Assembly: GCF_004342175.1 (NCBI RefSeq)
Contig: NZ_SMAO01000004.1
Location: 186,001-250,000 of the forward strand
Source: Thiobaca trueperi
GTDB taxonomy: Bacteria > Pseudomonadota > Gammaproteobacteria > Chromatiales > Chromatiaceae
Direction of reading: 5' to 3'
Length of the DNA: 64,000 nucleotides
Shown piece after piece: positions 15,542-23,467 of the stretch (positions are counted from its first letter, which is position 1; each line of letters begins with the position of its first letter). The notes beneath the pieces were generated by a model. The model saw nothing but the letters and a program-made list of their open reading frames with translations, had not been told where the DNA came from and made no database searches. The translations under genes and the position numbers were made by a program.

Positions 15542-16804
15542 ATGACTGAGACCACCATCCATCATGCGCTCGGGCTGCACATGCACCAGCCTCCGGGAAA
15601 TCTGCGTCTCCTGATCGATGCCAATCCCGAGGAAGCGGAAGCCATCATGCGCTGCTATGAGCGGCCTGCCCGTTACGCCCTGCTGTATCGGGATGTGGCG
15701 CGACTGCATGTCGGCTTCTCCGGTGTCCTGCTGGAGCAGTTCCTGGATCCGGAGGTCATCGACCGCTATCGCCATATCATCGACATTCCGGCGATGCTCA
15801 ACCAATATTGCGAAGCTGATAATATCGAACTGGTCGGCATGGGCTATTACCACCCGATCTTCCCGCTGATCCCGCGCGCCGACTGGCCGGAGCAGCTTGA
15901 ACGCGGACGTGCCATCATGGAGCGGGTCTTCGGACGCGCCCCGCGCGGCTTCTGGCCGCCCGAGATGGCCTTCAGCATGGAGATGATTCCGGCGCTGATC
16001 CAGACCGGTTACGAATATGCCGTGGTCGATGGGGTGCATGTGCGTCCGCAGGATGGCATCAGCGATATCTTCCGGCCCTATGTCGTCTGTCGCGACGGTG
16101 TCTGTCTCAATGTCGTGCCACGGGATCGCGAACTGTCCAGCGCCCAGCAGAGCGGTCTGCATCCTGACTGGTTTCGGAATGAAGTCTGCGCCCGCGCCGC
16201 CGCTTCGCCGCGACCCTACGAAGACCGTCTGGTGACGACCTGGACTGACGGCGAGAACGGCGGCTGGTTTCGTCAGATGCATGAGCCATCCGGCTTTTTC
16301 GGTCACTTTTTCGCGCCCTGCATGGAGCAGGTCCGGGCAGGCGACTCGCCGGTCAGGCCGGTGTGTCTGAGTCAGTATCTGGCCCAGGTGCGACCCCAGG
16401 CGCAGGCGCAGGTGCAGAGCGGCGCCTGGAATGTCGGTTCCAACTCTGGTGAAGAGTTATCCCAATGGACCGGCAGCGCGCATCAGAACGAGGCGCTCGC
16501 CGCCGTGCAGCGACTCAGCGAGCGCTATTGGGAACTGTGCCGCTGCCAGTCGGATGTTTACGGGCTTGCCAGCGCGGCCATGTTCCGCGCGCGGCGCCTG
16601 ATCCTAGAGGCCGAGACCAGTTGTTTCCTCTTCTGGGGCGAGGCCTGGATGCCCTATCTCCAGGCCCGCACCGGGTCGGCTGAGACCGCTTTGAGCGAGG
16701 TCGAGGATGCCTTGAAGGAGCAGTCTGACAGCGCGACTGCTGGGACGGGTGCGCCGCCAGCGGATGTCACGATAGCGGCGCCTTTCGACGCGCCTCATGA
16801 TTGA
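15542..16804 (+). CDS. Glycoside hydrolase family 57 protein (alpha-glucan active)
   Basis: 420 residues. It has the GH57 N-terminal pattern LGLHMHQPPGN, the conserved GYYHPIFPLIP, and GFWPPEMAFSMEMIPAL followed by YAVVDGVHV, which in the family surrounds the catalytic Glu. A late TTWTDGENGGWF segment may carry the catalytic Asp. There is no signal peptide, so it should be cytoplasmic. Glycogen synthase and a DUF4912 protein follow immediately, which points to glycogen or maltodextrin remodelling; branching or amylase activity cannot be told apart here. Confidence 0.88.
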   Translation: MTETTIHHALGLHMHQPPGNLRLLIDANPEEAEAIMRCYERPARYALLYRDVARLHVGFSGVLLEQFLDPEVIDRYRHIIDIPAMLNQYCEADNIELVGMGYYHPIFPLIPRADWPEQLERGRAIMERVFGRAPRGFWPPEMAFSMEMIPALIQTGYEYAVVDGVHVRPQDGISDIFRPYVVCRDGVCLNVVPRDRELSSAQQSGLHPDWFRNEVCARAAASPRPYEDRLVTTWTDGENGGWFRQMHEPSGFFGHFFAPCMEQVRAGDSPVRPVCLSQYLAQVRPQAQAQVQSGAWNVGSNSGEELSQWTGSAHQNEALAAVQRLSERYWELCRCQSDVYGLASAAMFRARRLILEAETSCFLFWGEAWMPYLQARTGSAETALSEVEDALKEQSDSATAGTGAPPADVTIAAPFDAPHD

Positions 16805-16810
16805 CCCGGA

Positions 16811-17728
16811 ATGGAATCCTGCCGTCTTGTTCAACCGGGTGACATGACCTTTGCCCGCCACGCGGAGCAGACTCCGCCAACCCCCGATCTGGCGCCACCG
16901 ACATCGCCGCTCACGCCGGTTTTTCCGCTCTCGATCCCGGATACCCGCGTGGTTCTCCATGATGGCGCGCCGGGAGAAGTGCGGGCGCGCTGGTTTCTGC
17001 GTGCCAGCGATGTCATCGGCATCGGCGGCGATTTTCCAGCCGCTGGCGGACAACCGCAGCCAGTCCTGCGTCTGTTGCGGCTGGACGAGGATGGCGCTGC
17101 CGAGCCGGTCGCCACCGTTCGGCTGCGACTCGCCGGACGGGGCGGGACCGGGCAGAGCGGCTTTCAGGTCGGGCGGGAAGGTGCGCGTTTCGCGGCCGAG
17201 CTGGGTCTCGTCAATGAGGATGGCGGCTGGCTGCTGCTGGCGCGGTCCAACCGGTTCCAGCATGCCCCCGGCATCGGGCTGGCGTTTCCGGCGCATGCCA
17301 CCGGTGACGGTGTGCAGGAGGCGGTTCGATTTGACGAGACCCGGCCATCCGCGCCGATCCTGTCCGCGACGCATCAATCGCTGGCATCGGTGGCAGCCGA
17401 TCCAGTCTGTCTGGTCACGGCGGGCGGGACGGCAGCGCCTTCCATCGATAGCGATGCGATGATGCGGCGGCTGGATCGGCAATCGACGATCCCGACCCTG
17501 ATCTACGGTCAGCCGGTCGTTCCGGCGGCTGGGCTTCTGATCGAGGCCGAACTGCGCATCCAGGGTTGGGCCGCGCCCAATACCCGGATCGATCTCTTTG
17601 GTCATCCCTATTTTGTCGGCCCTGGAGGACGCTTTCAGTTCGTGCTCAAGGTGGATGACCCGGCCCTGTTGCGACAGGCGCTGGCGCTCCATCCACCTGA
17701 TGAACTGTTTTCTCCACGCGACGACTGA
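16811..17728 (+). CDS. DUF4912 domain-containing protein
   Basis: 305 residues, 6 bp after the GH57 gene. A Pro-rich N-terminus is followed by two similar beta-rich halves. One has GEVRARWFLRASDVIGIGGD and DGGWLLLARSNRF; the second, after about residue 230, has IYGQPVVPAAGLLIEAELRI and FQFVLKVDDPALL. The pairing with GH57 and glycogen synthase genes suggests a helper in glucan metabolism, possibly a binding protein. The function of DUF4912 is not established. The start at 16844 is an alternative. Confidence 0.75.
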   Translation: MESCRLVQPGDMTFARHAEQTPPTPDLAPPTSPLTPVFPLSIPDTRVVLHDGAPGEVRARWFLRASDVIGIGGDFPAAGGQPQPVLRLLRLDEDGAAEPVATVRLRLAGRGGTGQSGFQVGREGARFAAELGLVNEDGGWLLLARSNRFQHAPGIGLAFPAHATGDGVQEAVRFDETRPSAPILSATHQSLASVAADPVCLVTAGGTAAPSIDSDAMMRRLDRQSTIPTLIYGQPVVPAAGLLIEAELRIQGWAAPNTRIDLFGHPYFVGPGGRFQFVLKVDDPALLRQALALHPPDELFSPRDD

Positions 17729-17780
17729 CCCCGCCCGCGATGTCGGCGCGAATGTTGTAAAACTGCCCACTGCGAAACCG

Positions 17781-19268
17781 ATGCCTCTGTCAATCGTCAT
17801 GATCAGCGCCGAATGTGCGCCCATCGCCAAGGCGGGCGGTCTGGGCGATTTCGTGCAGGGTCTGTCACATGATCTGATCGCCCGGGGCGAGACCCTTGAG
17901 GTCTTGCTGCCGTATTACGACACCCTGCCTCTGGATCGCATCGCCGGTCTGCGCGTGGTTCATCCTGACCTGCGCGTGCCCTTTCATGATCACTGGCTGA
18001 CCTGCCGCGTGCTGGCCGGCACGGTGGACGGCATCGATTGCGGCTTCATCGATCCGCAATCCGAGCAGCGATTCTTCCAGCGTGGTCGGATCTATGGCGA
18101 GACGGATGACCCTGAACGCTTTGCCGTCTTTGCGTGCGCGGTGCTGGAGTTCATCCTGCAATCGGGTCGGCAGCCGGACATTCTGCACTGTCACGACTGG
18201 CAGACCGGACTGATTCCGGTCCTGCTGCGCGAGCGCTATCGGGCGCGGGGTTTTCCCGACAGCCGGGTCTGCTACACCCTGCACAATGTCGGTTATCAGG
18301 GTGTGGTCGATGTGTCGATTCTGCGGCAGGTCGGGCTGGATCCGGCGCGGCTCATGCTGCCGGAGCGGCTGCTCCACGCAGGCGACGGGCGCATGGCGAA
18401 TCTGATGCGCGGTGGGATTGTCGATGCGGATGTCGTCAACACCGTCTCGCCCCGTTACGCCTGGGAGATCCAGAACACCGAGCAGGGTATGGGGCTGGAG
18501 TCGCTGTTGAAGACTCACGCCAGCAAGTTCGGGGGCGTCTTGAATGGAATCGACGAGAGTGTCTGGGATCCCGAGATCGACCCGCTGATCCCCGCGCACT
18601 TCGGGCCGGACAGGCTGCCGCGCAAGGCGGCCAATCGTCAGGCGCTGCGCGTGCGTCTGGGTTTGCAGGAGACGGAGAAGCCGATCCTGGCCGTGGTCAG
18701 CCGTCTGGATCATCAGAAAGGGGTGACGCTCATCCTGCATGGCATCCGTTATGCCCTGGCGCAGGGCGCTCAGGTGGCGCTGCTGGGTGCGGCGCTCGAT
18801 CCCGAGATCGACGGGCAGTTTCGGCGGTTACAACAGGAAACAGCGACCAACCCGGACTGTCGGCTGGAGCTGACCTACGACGAGAGGCTGGCACATCTGA
18901 TTTATGCCGGCGCGGACCTGATCCTCATTCCGAGCCTGTATGAGCCCTGCGGTCTGGCGCAGATGATCGCGATGAAATACGGCGTGGTGCCCATCGTGCG
19001 GCGGGTCGGCGGTCTGGCGGATACCGTCTTCGACGCCAATTACTCAACCCGGCCCTTCGCGGTTCGCAATGGCTATGTTTTCGACGAGCCGACCCCGGAC
19101 GGGCTGGAAAGCGCCATGAGCCGCGCCATCGACTTATGGCGGCGTTTTCCGGAGTATTTCAGCCAGCTACGGCTCAATGGGATGCGCGCCGATCATTCCT
19201 GGACCCGCTCGGGTCAGTTGTATCGCGACCTCTATGTGCACCTGGGAACATGTAAAAAGAGCAGTTGA
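17781..19268 (+). CDS. glgA: Glycogen synthase (ADP-glucose type, GT5)
   Basis: 495 residues from ATG 17781, where homology starts; the open frame extends back over the DUF4912 gene but is unlike GlgA. Motifs: SAECAPIAKAGGLGDFVQGL (KxGGL, ADP-glucose binding), HCHDWQTGLIPVLLR, YTLHNVGYQG, NGIDESVWDPEID, SRLDHQKGV and the C-terminal IPSLYEPCGLAQMIAMKYG with the catalytic Glu pair of GT-B enzymes. It adds glucose to glycogen in the cytoplasm. It is the last of the GH57-DUF4912-glgA operon. Confidence 0.94.
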   Translation: MPLSIVMISAECAPIAKAGGLGDFVQGLSHDLIARGETLEVLLPYYDTLPLDRIAGLRVVHPDLRVPFHDHWLTCRVLAGTVDGIDCGFIDPQSEQRFFQRGRIYGETDDPERFAVFACAVLEFILQSGRQPDILHCHDWQTGLIPVLLRERYRARGFPDSRVCYTLHNVGYQGVVDVSILRQVGLDPARLMLPERLLHAGDGRMANLMRGGIVDADVVNTVSPRYAWEIQNTEQGMGLESLLKTHASKFGGVLNGIDESVWDPEIDPLIPAHFGPDRLPRKAANRQALRVRLGLQETEKPILAVVSRLDHQKGVTLILHGIRYALAQGAQVALLGAALDPEIDGQFRRLQQETATNPDCRLELTYDERLAHLIYAGADLILIPSLYEPCGLAQMIAMKYGVVPIVRRVGGLADTVFDANYSTRPFAVRNGYVFDEPTPDGLESAMSRAIDLWRRFPEYFSQLRLNGMRADHSWTRSGQLYRDLYVHLGTCKKSS

Positions 19269-19301
19269 ACCGCAAGGGCGCAAAGATCATAAATTTGCGG
19301 T

Positions 19302-19670
19302 TCAGGCCGCCGGAGGCTGCATCAGGGCGCGGAGGCTGGTCAGGGCGGTATCGCCGACATCCGAAAACTCGATGCCGACACACCATCGATCATCCGAATT
19401 TGTCGGCGAGACCCAGGCCACCGAGCCGACCGCCTGAATGCCTTCCGGGATCTCGGGTGCGTCCAGTTCAAGCAGCAGTCTCGACTTGACCGCGAACAGG
19501 CGATCGCTCCAGACTTGGATCCCGCCTTCGCTGATGTCCCGTCCCATCGCATGCCGGATGCCGGGCGTGGGCATGCTCAATTCGAGCGAGAGTGGCAGGA
19601 GGCGTGCCTGACAGGCCCATGACATCCGTTCGCACATCCGCCGTTCGTCTGCTTTCGTGTCCGCCATCAT
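19302..19670 (-). CDS. PilZ-domain protein (c-di-GMP receptor candidate)
   Basis: 122 residues with a strong ribosome site (GGGGGAGA) before ATG-ATG. It shows the two PilZ signatures: an N-terminal RMCER (RxxxR type) and MGRDISEGGI (DxSxxG). A beta-barrel-like GSVAWVSPTNSDDRWCVGIEF follows. It is a stand-alone PilZ protein expected to bind c-di-GMP and regulate a partner, possibly motility or exopolysaccharide. It is convergent with glgA. The local density of GGDEF/EAL genes supports a c-di-GMP role. Confidence 0.85.
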   Translation of the reverse strand: MMADTKADERRMCERMSWACQARLLPLSLELSMPTPGIRHAMGRDISEGGIQVWSDRLFAVKSRLLLELDAPEIPEGIQAVGSVAWVSPTNSDDRWCVGIEFSDVGDTALTSLRALMQPPAA

Positions 19671-19821
19671 CGAAGTCTCCCCCTTGTTGTGGTTTGCAAA
19701 GCATTGATGGGATATGAGTATAGACCGGGTCGATCATTTGGCCTGATAAAGGGCGGTGAGACCCCGGCCGCCAGCGATCAGGTTGATGCCAAAAGCTGGC
19801 AGATCAAGGCTGGAAGCGCTT

Positions 19822-19894
19822 TAAACCGCGCCCGGTGCTTGAGGATTGAGTCGGCCTTGGCAGAATCGATGACCGTTCGCGCGGACGCGGTTTA
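19822..19894. repeat. TAAACCGCG/CGCGGTTTA-bounded element, copy 1 (73 bp)
   Basis: Ends TAAACCGCG (19822-19830) and CGCGGTTTA (19886-19894) form a perfect 9-bp inverted repeat. The interior shares a TCGGCCTTGGCAGA block with copy 2 at 44949 (TCGGCCCTGGCAGA). The right end supplies the TAA stop codon of the adjacent lipoprotein gene. Confidence 0.75.
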
Positions 19895-20251
19895 GCCCGA
19901 AAAAATCATGCAATTGGCGGTCAAACGCAGACGCTTGATCTGTCGCGACCGCATGTTGACGATCAGACTGCATTCGTTCAAACCAATCGTATATTCGATC
20001 AGATATTCGCCCGGATCGAGTTGCAGGGTATAGCTCTGGTTGCGACCAAGCCGATAGAGATCGGCCTGATCAAGCCGGATATGAAAGGGCACCCCCAGAC
20101 CGACCAGCGAGCCGTCACGGGTTAAGGTCAGGGTACCGGCTTCGGTGGGCCGCTGGACCTGAGGCGCGGTGCCGATCTTGCCGGAGGCGCACCCGGCGAC
20201 CAGTGCGGTCGCAAGCAGTGCAGCAATGCAGATCAGGGGTTTCCGGGGCAT
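19892..20251 (-). CDS. Small putative lipoprotein, function unknown
   Basis: 119 residues from ATG 20251. MPRKPLICIAALLATALVAGCASG is a lipoprotein signal with lipobox VAGC. The rest is a small beta-rich domain (LVGLGVPFHIRLDQADLYRL, SYTLQLDPGEYLIEY) with two more Cys, resembling DUF2846-like periplasmic domains, though I cannot assign a family firmly. Its stop codon lies in the terminal repeat of an 73-bp dispersed element, so the C-terminus may have been altered. It is divergent from folP. Confidence 0.7.
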   Translation of the reverse strand: MPRKPLICIAALLATALVAGCASGKIGTAPQVQRPTEAGTLTLTRDGSLVGLGVPFHIRLDQADLYRLGRNQSYTLQLDPGEYLIEYTIGLNECSLIVNMRSRQIKRLRLTANCMIFSG

Positions 20252-20362
20252 GGCGATGGCTCTCGATTGGCTCTGGATGGTGAATGACCGGTCTTGAAGG
20301 CCCGGATCATGCCTCTTAATTTCATTGGGCGTCAAAGTCGCCCGGCATTTGGCCCGCAGCAC

Positions 20363-21205
20363 ATGAACAAGGCTTCGTCAGATCCCACGCACCCCCGCAT
20401 CATGGGGATCCTGAATCTCACCCCGGACAGCTTCTCGGACGGCGGTCGGTATCTCGATCTGGATGCCGCCATCGCCCAGGGTCTGCGCCTGCTGGACCAG
20501 GGCGCGGCCATTATCGATATTGGCGGCGAATCGACCCGGCCCGGCTCGCAGCCCGTAACGGCAGCGGAACAGGCGCGGCGTGTCATCGAGCCGATCCGCC
20601 GTCTGCGCGAGCGGATCCCCCCCGAGATCCTCATGAGCATCGACACCACGCTGGCCCCGGTCGCCCGCGCCGCGCTGGATGCGGGCGCGAACTGGATCAA
20701 CGACACCTCGGCGGGCGAGGACGACCCCGACATGCTGCCGCTGGCGGCGGAACGCAATGTCCCCATCGTGCTCATGCACCGTCAGGGACGGCCCGTGCAG
20801 ATGCAGGCCAATCCGCACTATGACGATGTGGTCGGCGAGGTTCGCGCGGCGCTGCTGGCGCGGGTCGATGCCGCGCTGGCCGCCGGGGTCCGCGAGGACC
20901 GGATCCTGCTCGATCCGGGGATCGGCTTTGGCAAGCTGCTGGAACATAATCTGGCCCTGCTGGCCGGACTGGAGCAACTGGTCGCGCTGGGTTTTCCGGT
21001 CCTGCTGGGCGCCAGCCGCAAGCGTTTCATGGCGACGCTCTGTAACGAACCGGACCCCGCCGCGCTCATGCCCGCGACCTGCGCGACCACGGCCCTCGGC
21101 GTCATGGCCGGCGTCCAGGTCTTCCGCGTGCATGATGTGGCCGGTAACCGTCAGGCGGCGGAGATCGCCTGGGCGGTGCGTCAGGCGGGCAAACCGGAGA
21201 CGTGA
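20363..21205 (+). CDS. folP: Dihydropteroate synthase
   Basis: 280 residues. Motifs: MGILNLTPDSFSDGGRYLD (pterin-binding loop), IDIGGESTRPGSQPV, MSIDTTLAPVARAAL, WINDTSAGEDDPDML, VLMHRQGRPVQMQ, LLDPGIGFGKLLEHNLALL, LLGASRKRF and a late VFRVHDVAGNRQA. It condenses p-aminobenzoate with hydroxymethyl-dihydropterin in folate synthesis and is the sulfonamide target. It overlaps mtgA by 4 bp, whereas the more common neighbours are ftsH and glmM. Confidence 0.95.
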   Translation: MNKASSDPTHPRIMGILNLTPDSFSDGGRYLDLDAAIAQGLRLLDQGAAIIDIGGESTRPGSQPVTAAEQARRVIEPIRRLRERIPPEILMSIDTTLAPVARAALDAGANWINDTSAGEDDPDMLPLAAERNVPIVLMHRQGRPVQMQANPHYDDVVGEVRAALLARVDAALAAGVREDRILLDPGIGFGKLLEHNLALLAGLEQLVALGFPVLLGASRKRFMATLCNEPDPAALMPATCATTALGVMAGVQVFRVHDVAGNRQAAEIAWAVRQAGKPET

Positions 21206-21924
21206 AAAGCCGCATGAAAATCGGGAATCGGCTGCGCGCCGCCATGAAATGGATTCTGCTCGGCGTAGCGGGCTTCATGCTCCTGTCCGCGCTGGCGGTG
21301 CTGCTCCTGCGCTGGGTCAATCCGCCGACCTCGGCGGTCATGCTGGGGCAGCACATCGCCGCGCTCTGGCAGGACGATGCACCGCGCACGCTTCATCACG
21401 AATGGGTCGATTGGAGCCTGATTCCGCCGCCGGTGGCACTGGCCGTGATTGCCGCCGAGGATCAGCGTTTTCCGCAGCACGCCGGATTCGACATGGTGGA
21501 GTTGCGCAACGCCTGGTCGGCCTTCCAGAATGGAAGACGGCTGCGCGGAGCCAGCACCATCAGCCAGCAGACGGCGAAGAATCTCTTTCTCTGGTCGGGG
21601 CGCGATTATCTGCGCAAGGGACTGGAAGCCTGGTTCACGGTGCTGATCGAGGCGCTGTGGCCCAAGCAGCGGATCCTGGAGGTCTATCTCAACATCGCCC
21701 AATTTGGCCCCGATACCTATGGCGTCGGCGCCGCCAGTTGGCGTTATCTCGACCGGCCCATCTTTGCCCTTGGCAATCGGGAGGCGGCGCTGCTCGCCGC
21801 CGTGCTGCCGAATCCGCACCGCTATCGACTGGATCCCCCGTCCGCCAGCGTGCAACGCCGCGCCGAGCGGATCCGGGGCCAGATGCGCCAACTGGGCGGG
21901 ACGGCCTATCTGGAGCGACTGTAG
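21202..21924 (+). CDS. mtgA: Monofunctional biosynthetic peptidoglycan transglycosylase
   Basis: 240 residues from GTG 21202 (overlapping the folP stop) or about 236 from ATG 21214. An N-terminal TM helix (WILLGVAGFMLLSALAVLLL) is followed by a GT51 domain with the catalytic Glu in AVIAAEDQRFPQHAGFD, RLRGASTISQQTAKNLFLW, RKGLEAWFTVLIEALW, and RILEVYLNIAQFGPDTYGVG. There is no transpeptidase domain. It polymerises lipid II at the outer face of the inner membrane. Confidence 0.95.
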   Translation: MKSRMKIGNRLRAAMKWILLGVAGFMLLSALAVLLLRWVNPPTSAVMLGQHIAALWQDDAPRTLHHEWVDWSLIPPPVALAVIAAEDQRFPQHAGFDMVELRNAWSAFQNGRRLRGASTISQQTAKNLFLWSGRDYLRKGLEAWFTVLIEALWPKQRILEVYLNIAQFGPDTYGVGAASWRYLDRPIFALGNREAALLAAVLPNPHRYRLDPPSASVQRRAERIRGQMRQLGGTAYLERL

Positions 21925-21972
21925 CCGACGTCCCAGCGGATGTTCATGACCACCGAGCCCACGATACCACGG

Positions 21973-22800
21973 TCAAGGCAGGAACCAGGAGAGACCGAAC
22001 TTGAGCTGCCAGTCCGCCCCACCTTCCGGCTTGGCGACAAGTTTGTAGGCCCCCAGGTTCAGGTCGAGGGCGTGACCATTGCCGCCGATAGGAAAAGTCC
22101 GGCCCACGACGAGGCCCAGTGGGACTTGCCAGCGATCGCCGGAGTCTGCTTTCCAACTGTACGTCGTCGTGTTGCTGTAGCCAACGTAGGCGCCGGGGAT
22201 CGCCTTGAGGTTGTAGTAGATCATCGGCTGAAACGAAGTCACGTTGTAGTTCTCCTCGCCCCAGTGGTGGTTGATGAGCGCACCATAGGAGAACTCGCCG
22301 ACTGCCCCGAAAAACACGCCTGAAATCCCGCCGCCCCAGCCTGGTCCGCCGACGCGATCGGAGGTTCGGGTCCTGAGCGAAACCTGCGGACCGATACCCC
22401 ATTTGATGCCGTCATCGGTTTTTGGCGACCAGAACGCCTGGAGAAAGGTATCGCTCAGTCCCCATTCCGTTCCGCGATCCTGGATCGGCGCATCGCCCAG
22501 CCGGGGAAGCGCTGCACCGACAGGAGCGCCGACAATCGGAATCACTGATCGCAAGATCAGGTTGTAGGGTCTGTCGCCGGTCGGAATGGAGTAAACCGGC
22601 TGGACCTGGAAGCCGTAGGCGGTTTCGTGGTCTGCGGTCCCAAAGCCGATGGTGTTGTCCGTCATGATCGCCTTGGTATCCGCGAGGGGGTCTTGCGCCT
22701 TGCGCGCAAGCTCCTCGGCGGATGGACCATTCGCGACAGCCGGCGAGACAGCGACGGCGGAGCCGAGCAGCAGCGCGGCGACAAGTCTTTGTGGGTGCAT
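21973..22800 (-). CDS. Outer-membrane beta-barrel-like protein (of the type annotated as neuromedin U-like)
   Basis: 275 residues from ATG 22800. A signal peptide (MHPQRLVAALLLGSAVAVSP, cleaved near AVAN) precedes SAEELARKAQDPLADTKAI, which matches the N-terminus of bacterial proteins annotated as neuromedin U or putative transporters. The rest is strand-rich with alternating aromatic residues and ends in KFGLSWFLP, with a near-terminal Phe as in barrels. The function is unknown. It lies next to an SMR gene and an amidase in what looks like an accessory block. Confidence 0.65.
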   Translation of the reverse strand: MHPQRLVAALLLGSAVAVSPAVANGPSAEELARKAQDPLADTKAIMTDNTIGFGTADHETAYGFQVQPVYSIPTGDRPYNLILRSVIPIVGAPVGAALPRLGDAPIQDRGTEWGLSDTFLQAFWSPKTDDGIKWGIGPQVSLRTRTSDRVGGPGWGGGISGVFFGAVGEFSYGALINHHWGEENYNVTSFQPMIYYNLKAIPGAYVGYSNTTTYSWKADSGDRWQVPLGLVVGRTFPIGGNGHALDLNLGAYKLVAKPEGGADWQLKFGLSWFLP

Positions 22801-22844
22801 TCTGCCTCGTCTCCTGTTGGGAGTGGAATGACAGGGTGAGCGGC

Positions 22845-23180
22845 TTATGGGTGGGACACGGTCGTCGAAAATAGATTGAGGACGATGACCCCGGCCATGA
22901 TGAGAGAGATGCCGAGGATTCCTGGAAGGTCGAGTGACTGTCCGAAGAGAACCCATGAAATCAGCGCGATGAGGGCAACTCCGACTCCCGACCAGATTGC
23001 GTAGGCCACTCCAATCGGCATTGTCCTCAGCGTGAGTGAGAGAAAGTAGAAAGAAACCGCATAACCGACAGCAACAGTCACTGATGGCCATAAACGGGAG
23101 AACCCCTCCGCTGCCTTTAGAGCAGAAGTCCCGATCACCTCGCTGACAATTGCGACGGAAAGAAAGATCCACTGATTCAT
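22845..23180 (-). CDS. Small multidrug resistance (EmrE/QacE-type) transporter
   Basis: 111 residues with four TM helices. The conserved membrane Glu is in AIVSEVIGTSALKAAEGF in helix 1; YAVSFYFLSLTLRTMPIGVAYAIWSGVG and the GQSLDLPGILGISLIMAGVIVLN end are typical of SMR drug exporters. The AYAIWSG motif favours EmrE-like over SugE (guanidinium) proteins. No guanidine riboswitch is visible upstream. Confidence 0.92.
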   Translation of the reverse strand: MNQWIFLSVAIVSEVIGTSALKAAEGFSRLWPSVTVAVGYAVSFYFLSLTLRTMPIGVAYAIWSGVGVALIALISWVLFGQSLDLPGILGISLIMAGVIVLNLFSTTVSHP

Positions 23181-23302
23181 ACCATGATCCTCAGCCTAGA
23201 CAGGCCCACTGAAAAGACCGGGGTCCGGCTCGTTAAGCATTTTCACTGCAACCGAAGGTCTTGACGATTGGTGATTGACGCTATTCCTCAGCCGGACCGG
23301 TG

Positions 23303-23408
23303 GTCGGGTTAGGCGCACCCTGCCGACCGTGCCCGTTACGCCGAGCAGGGCACGCGCCGTAACCCGACACAGCACCGCCGCCGTCGGGTTACGCTGCGCT
23401 CACCCGAC
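23303..23408. repeat. Intergenic palindromes built on GTCGGGTTA
   Basis: GTCGGGTTA (23303-23311) pairs with TAACCCGAC (23360-23368). Next to it, GTCGGGT (23383-23389) pairs with ACCCGAC (23402-23408) around ACGCTGCGC. Short elements with this core are common, REP-like, between genes of many proteobacteria. The 280-bp gap between the SMR and amidase genes holds little else. Confidence 0.6.
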
Positions 23409-23467
23409 CTGACCACTGACACCGTGCGGGATCTACCGAACCCTCGGAATGCGACCATAGGCACGTG

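Noticed and set aside
16604-17830. 408-codon minus-strand open frame opposite the DUF4912 gene
   Set aside because: Low-complexity Arg/Gly-rich translation opposite a conserved protein in an operon; no ribosome site.
23181-23300. Guanidine (mini-ykkC) riboswitch upstream of the SMR transporter
   Set aside because: I looked for paired hairpins with ACGR loops and found none; the transporter motif also favours EmrE-like substrates.
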